Shown: positions 19,892-28,517, counted from the stretch's first letter. The stretch: 48,096 nt of DNA from Methylacidiphilum caldifontis (GCA_945877805.1 CAMCSM010000008.1:1-48096); one strand, 5' to 3'. Notes: generated by a model not told the origin, from the sequence alone. Numbers and translations: made by a program.

Positions 19892-21076
19892 ATGAGTCAG
19901 ATCCATCGAATTAACGACGTTTATAAGGAGATCACCTTTGCCAATGACGAGATCAAACGTTATGGCCGTCATTTAATTATGCCTGAAGTCACCTTAGAGG
20001 GTCAGAAAAAATTAAAGGCCGCAAAAATTCTTTGCATCGGTACGGGTGGACTTGGCTCTCCGCTTCTTGCTTATTTAACTGCAGCAGGGATTGGAAATAT
20101 TGGACTGGTCGATTTTGATACCGTCGATTACTCGAATCTCCATCGTCAAATTATTCATAAGACGAAGAATGTTGGGAAGCCGAAAATTCATTCTGCGATT
20201 GAGACGATGAAGGAGATTAATCCTTATGTCCAAGTGCAGCCTTTTGAAACTTCGTTTCGTTCGGATAACGCCATGGAGATTGCGAAGGATTACGACATTA
20301 TTATTGATGGAACTGATAATTTTCCGACTCGCTATCTCGTGAATGATGTTTGTGTCCTATTAGGAAAACCGAATGTCTATGGCAGCATCTTTCGTTTCGA
20401 TGGTCAGGCGACGGTTTTCTGGGGAGAAAAAGGGCCTTGTTATCGCTGTCTCTACCCAGAACCCCCGGAGCCGGGAATGGTTCCGAGCTGCGCTGAAGGA
20501 GGAGTCCTTGGAGTTTTACCTGGAATCATTGGGGTGATGCAGGCGATCGAAGCTGTGAAGCTCGTGATCGGCGTTGGCGATACCTTGATCGGCCGATTGG
20601 TGCTTTTTGATGCATTGAAGATGAAATTCCGTGAGCTTAAGGTGAGAAAAGATCCGAATTGTCCGATCTGTAGTGCCCATCCGACGATCAAAGAATTGAT
20701 TGATTACGATCAATTTTGTGGGGTGGGACCTGTGGGAGTGAAAGAGGAGCGCTTTGGAGTTCCGGAGATCACCGTTGAAGAGCTCAAGGCCGCTTTTGAT
20801 GCTAAAAAGGATTTTGATATCGTTGATGTCCGTGAGCCTCAAGAGTTTGAGATCTCGCAGATTGAAGGGTCGAAGCTGATTCCGATGGGACAACTGGCGA
20901 GCCGAATTCATGAGCTTGATAGTGCCCGTGAGATTTACCTTCTTTGTAAGAGTGGGATTCGAAGTGCTAAATCTTGGAAACTGCTGCATGACTCCGGATT
21001 TCGACGCATTAAGAATGTCGCTGAGGGGATCGATGCATGGAGCGAGCGGATTGACCCAACCTTACCACGATATTAA
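19892..21076 (+). CDS. moeZ: MoeB/ThiF adenylyltransferase fused to rhodanese (MoeZ-like)
   Basis: This 394-residue, two-domain sulfur-transfer enzyme has an E1-like domain (about 18-270) with the ATP loop GTGGLGSPLLAYL, the RYGRHLIMPEV start, zinc cysteines in CYRC and CPIC, and the E1 cysteine in PSCAEGGVLGVLP. A rhodanese domain (about 290-392) carries the active cysteine in LLCKSGIRSAKSW. Such proteins adenylate the C-terminal Gly-Gly of a ubiquitin-like sulfur carrier (MoaD, ThiS or CysO) and pass sulfur to it. The carrier is not in this window, so the pathway (molybdopterin, thiamine, cysteine or tRNA thiolation) is open. AAGGAAAA precedes the ATG. clpS starts 10 bases after the stop. 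Confidence 0.9.
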   Translation: MSQIHRINDVYKEITFANDEIKRYGRHLIMPEVTLEGQKKLKAAKILCIGTGGLGSPLLAYLTAAGIGNIGLVDFDTVDYSNLHRQIIHKTKNVGKPKIHSAIETMKEINPYVQVQPFETSFRSDNAMEIAKDYDIIIDGTDNFPTRYLVNDVCVLLGKPNVYGSIFRFDGQATVFWGEKGPCYRCLYPEPPEPGMVPSCAEGGVLGVLPGIIGVMQAIEAVKLVIGVGDTLIGRLVLFDALKMKFRELKVRKDPNCPICSAHPTIKELIDYDQFCGVGPVGVKEERFGVPEITVEELKAAFDAKKDFDIVDVREPQEFEISQIEGSKLIPMGQLASRIHELDSAREIYLLCKSGIRSAKSWKLLHDSGFRRIKNVAEGIDAWSERIDPTLPRY

Positions 21077-21086
21077 GCTTTTATTC

Positions 21087-21389
21087 ATGAGTGAGACCGA
21101 GATCTATGGGGCGACGATCACAACGCCCGATCTTCAAACCGAGAACCTATCGTCGTTTGATCAGGGGTGGAGCGTCTTGGTGTGGAATGATCCGATCAAT
21201 CTGATGGATTACGTTGTCTATGTCTTTCAAAAAGTTCTGCATATGAATCGCTCTCAGGCAACGAAGCATATGATGGAGGTCCATCAACAGGGAAAAAGTC
21301 TGGTGGCTCATGAGAATCGTGAAAAAGCGGAGCATCTCGTCCATCAGCTTCAATCGTATGGGCTCACCGCAACGCTCCAGGGGCTATGA
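21087..21389 (+). CDS. clpS: ATP-dependent Clp protease adaptor ClpS
   Basis: This 100-residue protein has the ClpS core: WSVLVWNDPINLMDYVVYVF (the substrate-pocket strand, with the conserved N-D-P/D pattern), then helices with LHMNRSQATKHMMEVHQQGK and a final strand. ClpS delivers N-end-rule substrates to ClpAP. A longer open frame extends upstream inside the previous gene, but the ATG at 21087 gives the normal length. The stop overlaps the next start (ATGA, 21386-21389), so the two are translationally coupled. Confidence 0.92.
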   Translation: MSETEIYGATITTPDLQTENLSSFDQGWSVLVWNDPINLMDYVVYVFQKVLHMNRSQATKHMMEVHQQGKSLVAHENREKAEHLVHQLQSYGLTATLQGL

Positions 21390-21904
21390 AGATCGAAATT
21401 CATAAAGAGGCGATTTCACTCCATCTTCACCGTTCTGAAGCAATCTGGTTACTCAACACCTTTCGATGCCTTCAACAGTCTTACGAAACCCCGATCGAGA
21501 GGCTTACGGATCAGGAGCGATCTTACTGGAAAGGCTCACTCCTAGATCCACATGCCTCAAGTTCTCAACTGAAAAATGAGTCAGAGGCTTTGGAGTTAGA
21601 GCGACTCATTTGGAAGGGGGATCGACTGAAGATCGTCAACCGATGGCTCGATCAATTTAATGATTTTAATCCCAAGCAGGAGTTTGAGTTTAAATTTCTT
21701 AAAGAGGAGGCGGATGCTCTTTTACAAATCACGAATGATCGACGGCTTCTTTTAGCGGCGAATCATCAGATTCGGGAGGAGGATATGCATCACGATCTTG
21801 AAAAGCTCCATCAGAACCCAAAAGCAGAGGCTCTCTTTGAAATCGATTTCTTAGCCTTTGTGCAGAGTGCCGTCATTCACAGTCTTGAATACGAACCGGA
21901 ATAA
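21386..21904 (+). CDS. Uncharacterised protein coupled to ClpS (DUF2017-like)
   Basis: This 172-residue, soluble, mostly helical and highly charged protein has no signal peptide or membrane segment. Its start overlaps the clpS stop by 4 bases, so it is co-translated with clpS. In some bacteria clpS is followed by a DUF2017-family gene, and the size and the position suit that. I could not confirm family motifs by eye. The last 28 bases overlap the 3' end of the convergent pyruvate-kinase-like gene. A role in regulated proteolysis is inference from context. Confidence 0.65.
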   Translation: MKIEIHKEAISLHLHRSEAIWLLNTFRCLQQSYETPIERLTDQERSYWKGSLLDPHASSSQLKNESEALELERLIWKGDRLKIVNRWLDQFNDFNPKQEFEFKFLKEEADALLQITNDRRLLLAANHQIREEDMHHDLEKLHQNPKAEALFEIDFLAFVQSAVIHSLEYEPE

Positions 21905-23745
21905 AGAGCAGGAGCAATAAGCGGATTAAGAAGGGATTTCTTTTTATCCTGGTAGCTATTCGTTTTCTGAAGAATCTTCGTAAGTGTATCGAGCGCAAAT
22001 AAAATGTAGGGTCCTTTATTCAGCATCACGCATTCGGCCCGTTGAGCCATTGAAGCATCCGTGACCTCTGCTCGTGTTGGACATCCTTTTTTGGCCAAAT
22101 TCTCCAAAACTTGAGTTGCCCAAATAACAGGGACATGGGCCGCTTCGCAAAGACAGAGAATTTGCTCTTGGATTTCGGCGAGTCTTTCATACCCACACTC
22201 AATGGCTAAATCACCGCGAGCGATCATAATCCCAATTTTATTGAACTCCATTGCCCTTAATAGCAGTTGAGGCAAATGAAGAAAGGCCTCTTGTGTCTCA
22301 ATTTTTAAAATAATTCCAAGTGAACTGGCCTTCTTTTTTTTAATTTTAATGAGGATTTGTTCCAAATCTTTTTCCGATTTAATAAATGAAAGCGCAATGA
22401 GATCGGCATTTTTTGTGACGTAGTCCAACAAACTCTCCTCAACAAAGGAGTCGACTTGAGAGGGCAGGACAGTATCAGGGAGATTAATGCCCTTTTCGGA
22501 GCGAAGTTGACTTCCTTTTTCTTTTGCATGAGTGATGAGAATCTTACAGTAATCGCGATGACACTCCTGAATCACTCCGCCAATTTTTCCGTCATCAAAA
22601 TAAATTCGATCATGAACAGAAAGAAAGGGGAAAATACGCGAAGAGGTACAGCCAACAATCGCTTCTGTTAATGGTTTCTTTTTAGAGTTACGAGTTGCAG
22701 CAGTAGTAGGTGAAGACTCAGTTTTCAGTTGAATCTGATCTCCCACAAAAAGAGTCAGAGAATTCTCTGTGGGATGAAAATGGGTGATCGTGAACTTCTT
22801 ATGTTTTTTAGCTTTCAGAACCGTATTTTTAGAAAGGTAAGCGGTCTGCTTACATTCTCCGAGATAGCCCCCCACTTCAACTTTCGTGATGATGATTTTA
22901 CGGGAGGCTCCACGAGTATCGGCAAATGAAACAGAATCTCCGACTCGTAATTTTTGAAGCCAGCTTTGTGGAATCGGTAGAGGAGTTCCATCCCCTTCGG
23001 AAAAGAGTCCCCCGAGCGGAATCAGTCGAACAGAAGCCGCTTGAATCATCTGTCCTAAATTGTTTCGAAGCGGTTTAATTTTAACCACCTCCGGCTCAAT
23101 GAGAATGGGTGCGGTACGAATTTTTTCGCCTGGAAGATCCATTAAAATAAGGGTTTTCTTTTTTAACTTCTTTTCCGCTTTGCGAATATGACCGATCATT
23201 GCCGTCCAAACAGTCTCATCATCGTGAGCACAATTGATACGAGCGCAATCCATCCCTTTTTCGATAAGATCATGAACGAGTTTCGGCTCTTGAGCCGCTT
23301 CAGAAGGAAGGGTCACCATGATCCGCTCCTTACGATCATGAACAGGTGCCCCAAAAAGATCGAGAGTATGCTTTTCTAAAAGCAGATGCCCTGTTTTAAA
23401 GTCTAATGCGTTAGGAATCTCAAAGATCTTTGGATCTGAATTTCTCAAGCGAGCAAGAATGGAGAGAACGGAATTGATACTTTGAAAAACATGCTTTTCC
23501 GATCGTCCTAAAGAAGAAAGCCCTCTTTCGCTCAGTTGCGTTTGTATTGGCAAAATATCCTTCTGACGAAGGGCTAGATAATGAACGAGGTTTTGAGCGC
23601 TTTTTTGATAGGAAGGATGAATCGGATAATTCGCAGATTTCTGACTTTCGGAATGGAGGAGATCGGAACGAATCTTCAAAAGCGATTGAAAAAGTCGATC
23701 TAACTCCTTATCTGCTGGTTGGATTTTTTTTCCATTTGTTTTCAA
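21877..23745 (-). CDS. Divergent pyruvate-kinase-like protein
   Basis: This 622-residue protein has an extra N-terminal helical region of about 135 residues, then a pyruvate kinase barrel. The substrate arginine motif is CARINCAHDD. The catalytic lysine/metal glutamate region is ILKIETQEAF, the metal aspartate is in IARGDLAIECG, and PVIWATQVLE is conserved. After PTRAEVTDASMAQ the usual SGETAKG loop is replaced by LNKGPYI, and the regulatory C-terminal domain is absent. The B-domain region has insertions. Some core catalytic residues are kept but the phosphate-binding Thr loop is changed, so kinase activity is uncertain. Similar pyruvate-kinase-like proteins with a long N-terminus exist, by recall, in plants and some bacteria. 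The upstream exported-protein gene ends 2 bases before its start. Confidence 0.8.
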   Translation of the reverse strand: MKTNGKKIQPADKELDRLFQSLLKIRSDLLHSESQKSANYPIHPSYQKSAQNLVHYLALRQKDILPIQTQLSERGLSSLGRSEKHVFQSINSVLSILARLRNSDPKIFEIPNALDFKTGHLLLEKHTLDLFGAPVHDRKERIMVTLPSEAAQEPKLVHDLIEKGMDCARINCAHDDETVWTAMIGHIRKAEKKLKKKTLILMDLPGEKIRTAPILIEPEVVKIKPLRNNLGQMIQAASVRLIPLGGLFSEGDGTPLPIPQSWLQKLRVGDSVSFADTRGASRKIIITKVEVGGYLGECKQTAYLSKNTVLKAKKHKKFTITHFHPTENSLTLFVGDQIQLKTESSPTTAATRNSKKKPLTEAIVGCTSSRIFPFLSVHDRIYFDDGKIGGVIQECHRDYCKILITHAKEKGSQLRSEKGINLPDTVLPSQVDSFVEESLLDYVTKNADLIALSFIKSEKDLEQILIKIKKKKASSLGIILKIETQEAFLHLPQLLLRAMEFNKIGIMIARGDLAIECGYERLAEIQEQILCLCEAAHVPVIWATQVLENLAKKGCPTRAEVTDASMAQRAECVMLNKGPYILFALDTLTKILQKTNSYQDKKKSLLNPLIAPALYSGSYSRL

Positions 23746-23747
23746 GT

Positions 23748-24065
23748 TTATTCTTTGGATTTGGGTTCTAAAAAACGGATTCGAATGACTTGAAGCGGAA
23801 ATTTTTCGGAAGCCTTGCAGGTGAGTTCGACACGATCTTGGAGATCAAGATGCTTTAAAGAGGAGATATAAAACATCTTCACTTGTCCTTGATCATCGAC
23901 GGCGGTGAAGCTCAACCCTGATCGATTTTCGTTACTATTCACGGCAGTTACTCTCCCTTTGAATTGGAAAGTTCCGGCAGCCGTATTTTCTTCTATCGTA
24001 GGTCCACCGAGAAGAGAAAGAACACTAATTCCAAGAAAAACAAAAAGGATAAATACTGATTTCAT
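23748..24065 (-). CDS. Small exported protein of unknown function
   Basis: This 105-residue protein has a clear signal peptide (MKSVFILFVFLGISVLSLLG, cleavage probably near residue 20-28). The mature part is about 80 residues, with alternating short beta-type segments (FQFKGRVTAV, GLSFTAVDDQG, KMFYISSL, RVELTC) that suggest a small OB-like barrel. I do not recognise a named family. The gene ends 2 bases before the pyruvate-kinase-like start, so the two are probably one transcript, though no functional link is obvious. Confidence 0.65.
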   Translation of the reverse strand: MKSVFILFVFLGISVLSLLGGPTIEENTAAGTFQFKGRVTAVNSNENRSGLSFTAVDDQGQVKMFYISSLKHLDLQDRVELTCKASEKFPLQVIRIRFLEPKSKE

Positions 24066-24165
24066 CCCTCTATCCTAATAAAAAAATAAATAATCACAAA
24101 AAAGTTTTTGTAACAATCTTGTGTCGAAATTTAAAACAAACCACAGAGGAGTTTACATTCGATCG

Positions 24166-24181
24166 TGAATTAGCCCTGTGT
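24166..24181 (-). repeat. Solo end of the 317-bp MITE-like element
   Basis: The minus strand reads CAGGGCTAATTCACGA, identical to the first 16 bases of the insertion at 46089. No partner end was found nearby, so this is a fragment or a one-ended relic just beyond the stop of the nucleotidyltransferase. Confidence 0.55.
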
Positions 24182-24184
24182 TTC

Positions 24185-24904
24185 TCAAACAGAAAGGCCA
24201 GCGATTTTGACTCGCTCATAATCAGCAATGGTTCCTAAATCCATCCAACTCCCATCATCGACCAAGACTCCTTGAATTTGATCTCGCTCCGAATGATTTT
24301 GTAACATTCTCAAAAAAACTTCGATGACCGATTCGATTTTCCCGGAGGTTAAGCGATTTAAAAATCTTTTTTCGACGAGATAAACTCCTGTAAAAAGAGT
24401 TTTTTCAAGTCCCTCGATTCCCAGACGGGAACGAATATCTCTCACTCGCTCTGATTTTCGATCCCAGCCCACCTGTTTCGGTTCCTCTCGAGTCCTCAAT
24501 GCCAGAGTGACTTCAACGCCCGTGCTTTGATGTTTTTCGATCAACGGATTTAAATTAAAATTAGAAAGTACATCGCCGTTATAAATGAAAACGGTTTCCC
24601 CGAGAATTAGCTCTTCGATGTTCTTGAGGCCGCCGGCAGTTTCGAGCAAGATTGGTTCGTATTTAAAAAAAAGAGGGACTCCACGCCATTCTTTTTGAGG
24701 GAAGGCCTCTTCATACTTTGAAGCGCAGTGATGGGTATTCACGATGATTCTTTCGACCCCTAAATCGACGCACCGATCGAAGACATCGCAGATCATCGGT
24801 CGACCTTGAACGGGGAGGAGCGGCTTAGGACACTCTAAGGTCAGCGGCCGCAATCGAGTGCCAAGGCCCGCCCCCAGAATGAAGGCAGTCTGAAGTTTAA
24901 CCAT
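24185..24904 (-). CDS. Sugar-1-phosphate nucleotidyltransferase
   Basis: This protein of about 239 residues is of the NTP_transferase family. The nucleotide-binding signature GAGLGTRLRPLT is at about residues 10-21, with PKPLLPVQGRPMI just after. The YNGDVLSNF metal site is near 110. The short, single-domain form resembles mannose-1-phosphate guanylyltransferase-like and MurNAc-1-phosphate uridylyltransferase (MurU)-like enzymes, but the sugar cannot be fixed by eye. A GTG two codons upstream is possible. The ATG at 24904 is chosen. It may supply activated sugars for the envelope, in line with the GT9 enzymes further on. Confidence 0.85.
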   Translation of the reverse strand: MVKLQTAFILGAGLGTRLRPLTLECPKPLLPVQGRPMICDVFDRCVDLGVERIIVNTHHCASKYEEAFPQKEWRGVPLFFKYEPILLETAGGLKNIEELILGETVFIYNGDVLSNFNLNPLIEKHQSTGVEVTLALRTREEPKQVGWDRKSERVRDIRSRLGIEGLEKTLFTGVYLVEKRFLNRLTSGKIESVIEVFLRMLQNHSERDQIQGVLVDDGSWMDLGTIADYERVKIAGLSV

Positions 24905-24931
24905 TGTCACTCTCTCTCTTTAAATTATTCG

Positions 24932-24960
24932 CATTATTTTTCGTCGGAACGAAAAATAAT
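24932..24960 (-). other. 12-bp-arm palindrome upstream of the nucleotidyltransferase
   Basis: ATTATTTTTCGT and its inverse ACGAAAAATAAT flank a 4-base centre (24933-24960). A related half-site (TTTTCGTTCCGACGAAAA) recurs near 25006-25023, and a diverged version in the R1 extension near 925-940. It lies about 30 bases before the gene start, so it could be an operator or a repeat terminus. No T-run follows, so a terminator is unlikely. Confidence 0.5.
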
Positions 24961-25042
24961 TGTCCCCCGATAGAGATATAATCGCTGCTCAACATTTTAT
25001 GGTTTTCGTTCCGACGAAAAATGAAGCTGTATTTTTAAAATT

Positions 25043-25132
25043 CATAAATCGGAATTCAATGCGATATCAATGCGAGTGGAAAATGTTTTCATTCGAGATA
25101 AACCTTTGGTTTCGGTCTTTAGCCGATTTATG
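25043..25132 (-). repeat. R1 element, copy B
   Basis: This 90-bp core has termini CATAAATCGG and CCGATTTATG. On the minus strand it matches copy A (786-874), and the homology continues beyond the core to about 24952. The stop codon of the HEAT lipoprotein (TAA, 25128-25130) lies inside the terminus: CCA TAA ATC GG. The element therefore abuts the gene end exactly. Confidence 0.85.
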
Positions 25133-26180
25133 GTTTAACGGTGGGAACGATCTTGAGAAGACGATCGGCAGCTCGAGCGGCGAGCTGACGAATGACTTGA
25201 TCTTCTCCCCCTTTATTTGCAAGCGCTTTGAGCGTCTCGATCGATCCAGTGTCCTGAAGTTCAACGAGAGCAATAATTGCTTCGTGACGAACCGCGGGGT
25301 CTTTATCTTGGAGTCCTTGTCGAACGACTGAAATGGTGTTCGAGTCTTGCATTTGACCGATCACCCGCATGGCTAAGGGACGGATCTCAGGGCGCCCTGT
25401 GGAGAGATAGACTAAGAGCTGAGGGAGGGATTCGCGGTTACGAACGGTGGCTAATGAGAATGTAGCGACCTCAACATGCTTTGGATTCGAGTGTTTTAAT
25501 TGAGCAAGATATTCCTCGGGATTATTTTCTTTAACGAGGGTCAGGAGGGCATTTGTCGCCGCGTGCTGAACTTGGGCATCGGGATCCTCCAAAAGAAGAA
25601 AAAGAGGAGCGACCGCTTTTGCGTTGCGGAGCCGTCCTAGGGCTTGTGCCGCATCCGACCGGACAAACCACCAGGAATCTTTCAACGCCTCGATCAGTGG
25701 TTCAACGGCTCGGTCATCTTTCAAATCTCCTAATGCATATACGGCTGAACGTCGAACCTCATTTTCAGGATCTTTGACAAGTTTTGCAATTGAGGAAAAG
25801 GAGTCAGGGTCATTGATCGTACTCAAGGCACGGGCTGCATTTCCACGGATCATGGGATCTTGATCACGAAGAGAGTCTCTTAAAATCGAATCTTCTGTCG
25901 TCGATTTGCCTTTAGAAATGACCTGAACAAATTCACGATAGGCAGCCACAGCGAGATCAACGCGATCGGCCTTGAGGAAAAGAGCCACTCGACGACGTTG
26001 AAGGGGCTTGCTATTCGGGGACTCATGAATTGCGGAGGTCAAAATATTCAACGCTTTTTCAAATTCACGAACTTGTACGAGTGAGTCTACCGTAGAGATC
26101 GTCTCTTTTTCTTTTTTAGAAACACACCCGGTGAAAATCAGGAAGATGAAACTCAATATCAATAAATGAATGAAGCGCAT
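25128..26180 (-). CDS. HEAT-repeat lipoprotein
   Basis: This 350-residue protein has a lipoprotein signal (MRFIHLLILSFIFLIFTGC, lipobox FTGC with Cys near residue 19). A short helical TPR-like stretch (about 28-90) is followed by about six HEAT repeats (about 100-345), recognised by recurring DPMIRGNAARAL, DPENEVRRSAVYALGDL, DSWWFVRSDAAQALGRL and DPAVRHEAIIALVEL units. HEAT solenoids are protein-binding scaffolds. The Asp at +2 is absent (VSK), so outer-membrane sorting is plausible. The stop codon lies within repeat R1 copy B. The binding partner is unknown. Confidence 0.85.
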   Translation of the reverse strand: MRFIHLLILSFIFLIFTGCVSKKEKETISTVDSLVQVREFEKALNILTSAIHESPNSKPLQRRRVALFLKADRVDLAVAAYREFVQVISKGKSTTEDSILRDSLRDQDPMIRGNAARALSTINDPDSFSSIAKLVKDPENEVRRSAVYALGDLKDDRAVEPLIEALKDSWWFVRSDAAQALGRLRNAKAVAPLFLLLEDPDAQVQHAATNALLTLVKENNPEEYLAQLKHSNPKHVEVATFSLATVRNRESLPQLLVYLSTGRPEIRPLAMRVIGQMQDSNTISVVRQGLQDKDPAVRHEAIIALVELQDTGSIETLKALANKGGEDQVIRQLAARAADRLLKIVPTVKP

Positions 26181-26224
26181 GATTTCCTTTAGCCCGTCTG
26201 ATTCTGAAGCGCAATGAACTTTTA

Positions 26225-27484
26225 TTAAAAAGTTCCAAGCCTACCGATCTGAAGGGGAGGAGTTTCTTCCAATTCATGAGAGCTGATTCTTTCGATTTCC
26301 AAGAGATCTAAAGGCAACCCTTTTCCTTTCAACGAAGTTAAGCCAAGAGGACGCGTCTCGATTGGGGTATTGACAAAACCGACGAAATCCTTGGAGGCGG
26401 TAATTTTACCGGGGGAACAGACCGATTCAATTCTTGCAGCGGTATTGACTGTATCGCCCCAAACGTCGTAAGAAAATTTACGTTTTCCGACGATCCCTGC
26501 GATGGCTTTACCGCAATGGAGTCCGATCCGAAGATCCCAATAAAGTTGATCGTTCATCACTTTATCCTCCCACCGCTTAGCGATAAAATCTCGCATGCGA
26601 AAGGCGCATTCGAGGAGGCGAGAGGCGGAGTCTGTGGGATTAAATTCATGAAGTCCTGTCACACAAAAATAGCCATCTCCAATGGTTTTCAGTTTTTCGA
26701 CTCCTGTCTCATCACAAATATCATCAAAAGCAGAAAAACAGATACTCAACTCTCCCACAAGCTCCTCAGGATCCATCATTTCACCCAGGCGAGTGAAATC
26801 AACAAAGTCACTAAACAAAATAAAGATTTTCTCATGCTCTTTTGCTCGAATCGTTCCTTTATCCCGAATCTCGTCTAGAACGAAGGCTGGAAAAATATTA
26901 CGGATCAAACTGTCCGATTTCTTTTTTTCGCGAGAAAGATTTTTTTGACTTTTAATGTATTTTTCCTGGCTCTGAACAACCTCCATTAAATTCATTTCTC
27001 GTTCGATTAATTTCACAAAACCTCTCATTGCACTCAACTGTGAGGTGGTGAGTTCACGGCTCTTCATATCCAATAAACAGAGGGTTCCGATAGCATGTTT
27101 TCCATCGGGTATTAACGGCCATCCGGCATAAAAACAAAGGAAAGGCTCTCCTAAAACAGCAGGGTGATTTTTAGAAATCGGATGTACTCGTGTATCGGAA
27201 ATGATCAGCGGCTTTCTCAGGAGTACCGTGTGACTACATAAAGAAAGATTTCGCGGGGTTTCGACTAAATCTAAGCCGACTTTTGATTTAAACCACTGAC
27301 GATCCTTTTCCATCAGCGCAACGTAGACAATTGGAACTTCAAAAAGGGTCTGGACTAAACGGACAATCTGATCAAAACGTTCCTCTGGAGGAGTATCGAG
27401 AATCTGGAGTTCCTTCAAGGCCTGGAGTCGAACCTCTTCGTTCCAAGGAATCTCCGCTTCTTGAAACCGTATCAAATCGCTCAT
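26225..27484 (-). CDS. GAF-domain class III adenylate cyclase
   Basis: This 419-residue cytosolic signalling enzyme has an N-terminal GAF domain (about 20-165; RNLSLCSHTVLLRKPLIISD and IGTLCLLDMKSREL are typical). A helical linker (about 170-210) is followed by a class III cyclase domain (about 215-400). The metal aspartates are in LFSDFVDFTRLGE and KTIGDGYFCVTG. The lysine in EKLKTIGDG and the aspartate in YDVWGDTVNTAARIES are the adenine-selecting residues, and the N and R of VNTAARIES are transition-state residues. It should therefore make cAMP under control of a ligand or redox signal sensed by GAF. No cAMP receptor is in the window. The neighbouring genes are not obviously linked. Confidence 0.9.
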   Translation of the reverse strand: MSDLIRFQEAEIPWNEEVRLQALKELQILDTPPEERFDQIVRLVQTLFEVPIVYVALMEKDRQWFKSKVGLDLVETPRNLSLCSHTVLLRKPLIISDTRVHPISKNHPAVLGEPFLCFYAGWPLIPDGKHAIGTLCLLDMKSRELTTSQLSAMRGFVKLIEREMNLMEVVQSQEKYIKSQKNLSREKKKSDSLIRNIFPAFVLDEIRDKGTIRAKEHEKIFILFSDFVDFTRLGEMMDPEELVGELSICFSAFDDICDETGVEKLKTIGDGYFCVTGLHEFNPTDSASRLLECAFRMRDFIAKRWEDKVMNDQLYWDLRIGLHCGKAIAGIVGKRKFSYDVWGDTVNTAARIESVCSPGKITASKDFVGFVNTPIETRPLGLTSLKGKGLPLDLLEIERISSHELEETPPLQIGRLGTF

Positions 27485-27554
27485 AGTTCTAATAATATCT
27501 TAAGTAAGCTTGTTGTAGCAATGGAATTAGCAAAAAAACACCCAGTAAAAGTAC

Positions 27555-27782
27555 TTATGCCCTCGATTTTCTGACAAGGAGTAAATCCTCTTTAGAGAGC
27601 TGATTCAATGTGACGCTTTTCCCTAGGCCGTTCTCAATTTCAACGTCGTAAGTTCCTTCACGAAAAGAATGAATAATAACCCCTATATCACCATAACGAA
27701 GTTCATGCTCTGGAATATCTTTCTGCAAAGCGACTTCATCCATAGCGCTAAGATTGGGAGCCTTCATCTCAAACTTTAGCAC
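27555..27782 (-). CDS. DUF4926-like small protein
   Basis: This 75-residue protein carries the DUF4926 pattern: a leading D-E-V-A-L segment, then KDIPEHELRYGDIGVIIHSF, YDVEIENGLGKSVTLNQL and a terminal strand pair, predicted as a small SH3-like beta barrel. Such genes are often near toxin-antitoxin-like or mobile loci in cyanobacteria and other groups, but no partner toxin is adjacent here. The start could be Met1 or Met6 (MKAPNL). The function is unknown. Confidence 0.7.
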   Translation of the reverse strand: MLKFEMKAPNLSAMDEVALQKDIPEHELRYGDIGVIIHSFREGTYDVEIENGLGKSVTLNQLSKEDLLLVRKSRA

Positions 27783-27808
27783 AGGCCTTTTGATTTACAA
27801 AAAAGAAG

Positions 27809-28504
27809 TTATTTTTTCGGGAGAATCGTATAGGTCACCGAGGCTTTGACGATCTGGTCTGGAGCGAGCGTTCCTCTCCATTGAACGCCGGAATAGATCA
27901 TCGAACGGGGTCCGATGAGAGATCCTGGATTTAATACCGCATGACATCCGATCTCGACTTGGTCTCCAATGATCGCCCCGAATTTTCGAAGTCCTGTCTC
28001 AATCTTAAGTTCATGACTCTTAACGACAATCGAGTCCCCTGCGAGTTTGAAATTAGAGAGAATCACCCCTGCCCCCAGATGAGCTCCAAAGCCTAAAATA
28101 GAATCTCCGACATAATTGAAATGAGGAACTTGAACATGATCGATTAAAAGAGAGTTTTTGAGCTCCGAGGAGTTTCCAATTACCGATTGATCTCCGACGA
28201 TCACATGGTCTCGAATGTAAGCCCCTGAACGAATTTCACATTGCGCTCCAATCCAAGCGGGGCCTTTGATGACCGCTCCTGCCTCAACGACCGTTCCCTT
28301 ACCGACATGGACTAAAGGGCCGATTTTAGCGAGCGGATCGATCTCGCCAAGGAGTTGGGGGGGATTCTTTTCAAAATAAGCGGCAAGATACGGCTTAATC
28401 TTGGGAAGCACCTCCCAAACATGATTCACCCCCTCGAAGATCGAGGCGTGTACTGTTTTGTTTAATCGAGTTAATTCAAAAAAATCTTGGGCTTGAAAAT
28501 TCAC
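27809..28504 (-). CDS. Left-handed beta-helix (hexapeptide) acyltransferase-like protein
   Basis: This 231-residue protein has a short N-terminal helical part (about 1-50), followed by hexapeptide repeats (about 55-215) of the [LIV]-G-x-x-x style, such as IGPLVHVGKGTVVEAGAVIKG and YIRDHVIVGDQSVIG. It resembles the C-terminal acetyltransferase half of GlmU, with HFNYVGDSILGFGAHLGAG in place of the GlmU HLGYVGDSEIG region, but has no nucleotidyltransferase domain. An acetyl or acyl transfer to a nucleotide sugar is likely, with the substrate unknown. AAAGGAG precedes the ATG. It follows hemL by 13 bases, probably in one transcript. Confidence 0.8.
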   Translation of the reverse strand: MNFQAQDFFELTRLNKTVHASIFEGVNHVWEVLPKIKPYLAAYFEKNPPQLLGEIDPLAKIGPLVHVGKGTVVEAGAVIKGPAWIGAQCEIRSGAYIRDHVIVGDQSVIGNSSELKNSLLIDHVQVPHFNYVGDSILGFGAHLGAGVILSNFKLAGDSIVVKSHELKIETGLRKFGAIIGDQVEIGCHAVLNPGSLIGPRSMIYSGVQWRGTLAPDQIVKASVTYTILPKK

Positions 28505-28517
28505 TGTATTTTCTCCT

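Noticed and set aside
24960-25331. 123-codon open frame on the plus strand
   Set aside because: It runs through R1 copy B and antisense to the HEAT lipoprotein, which has clear protein features.
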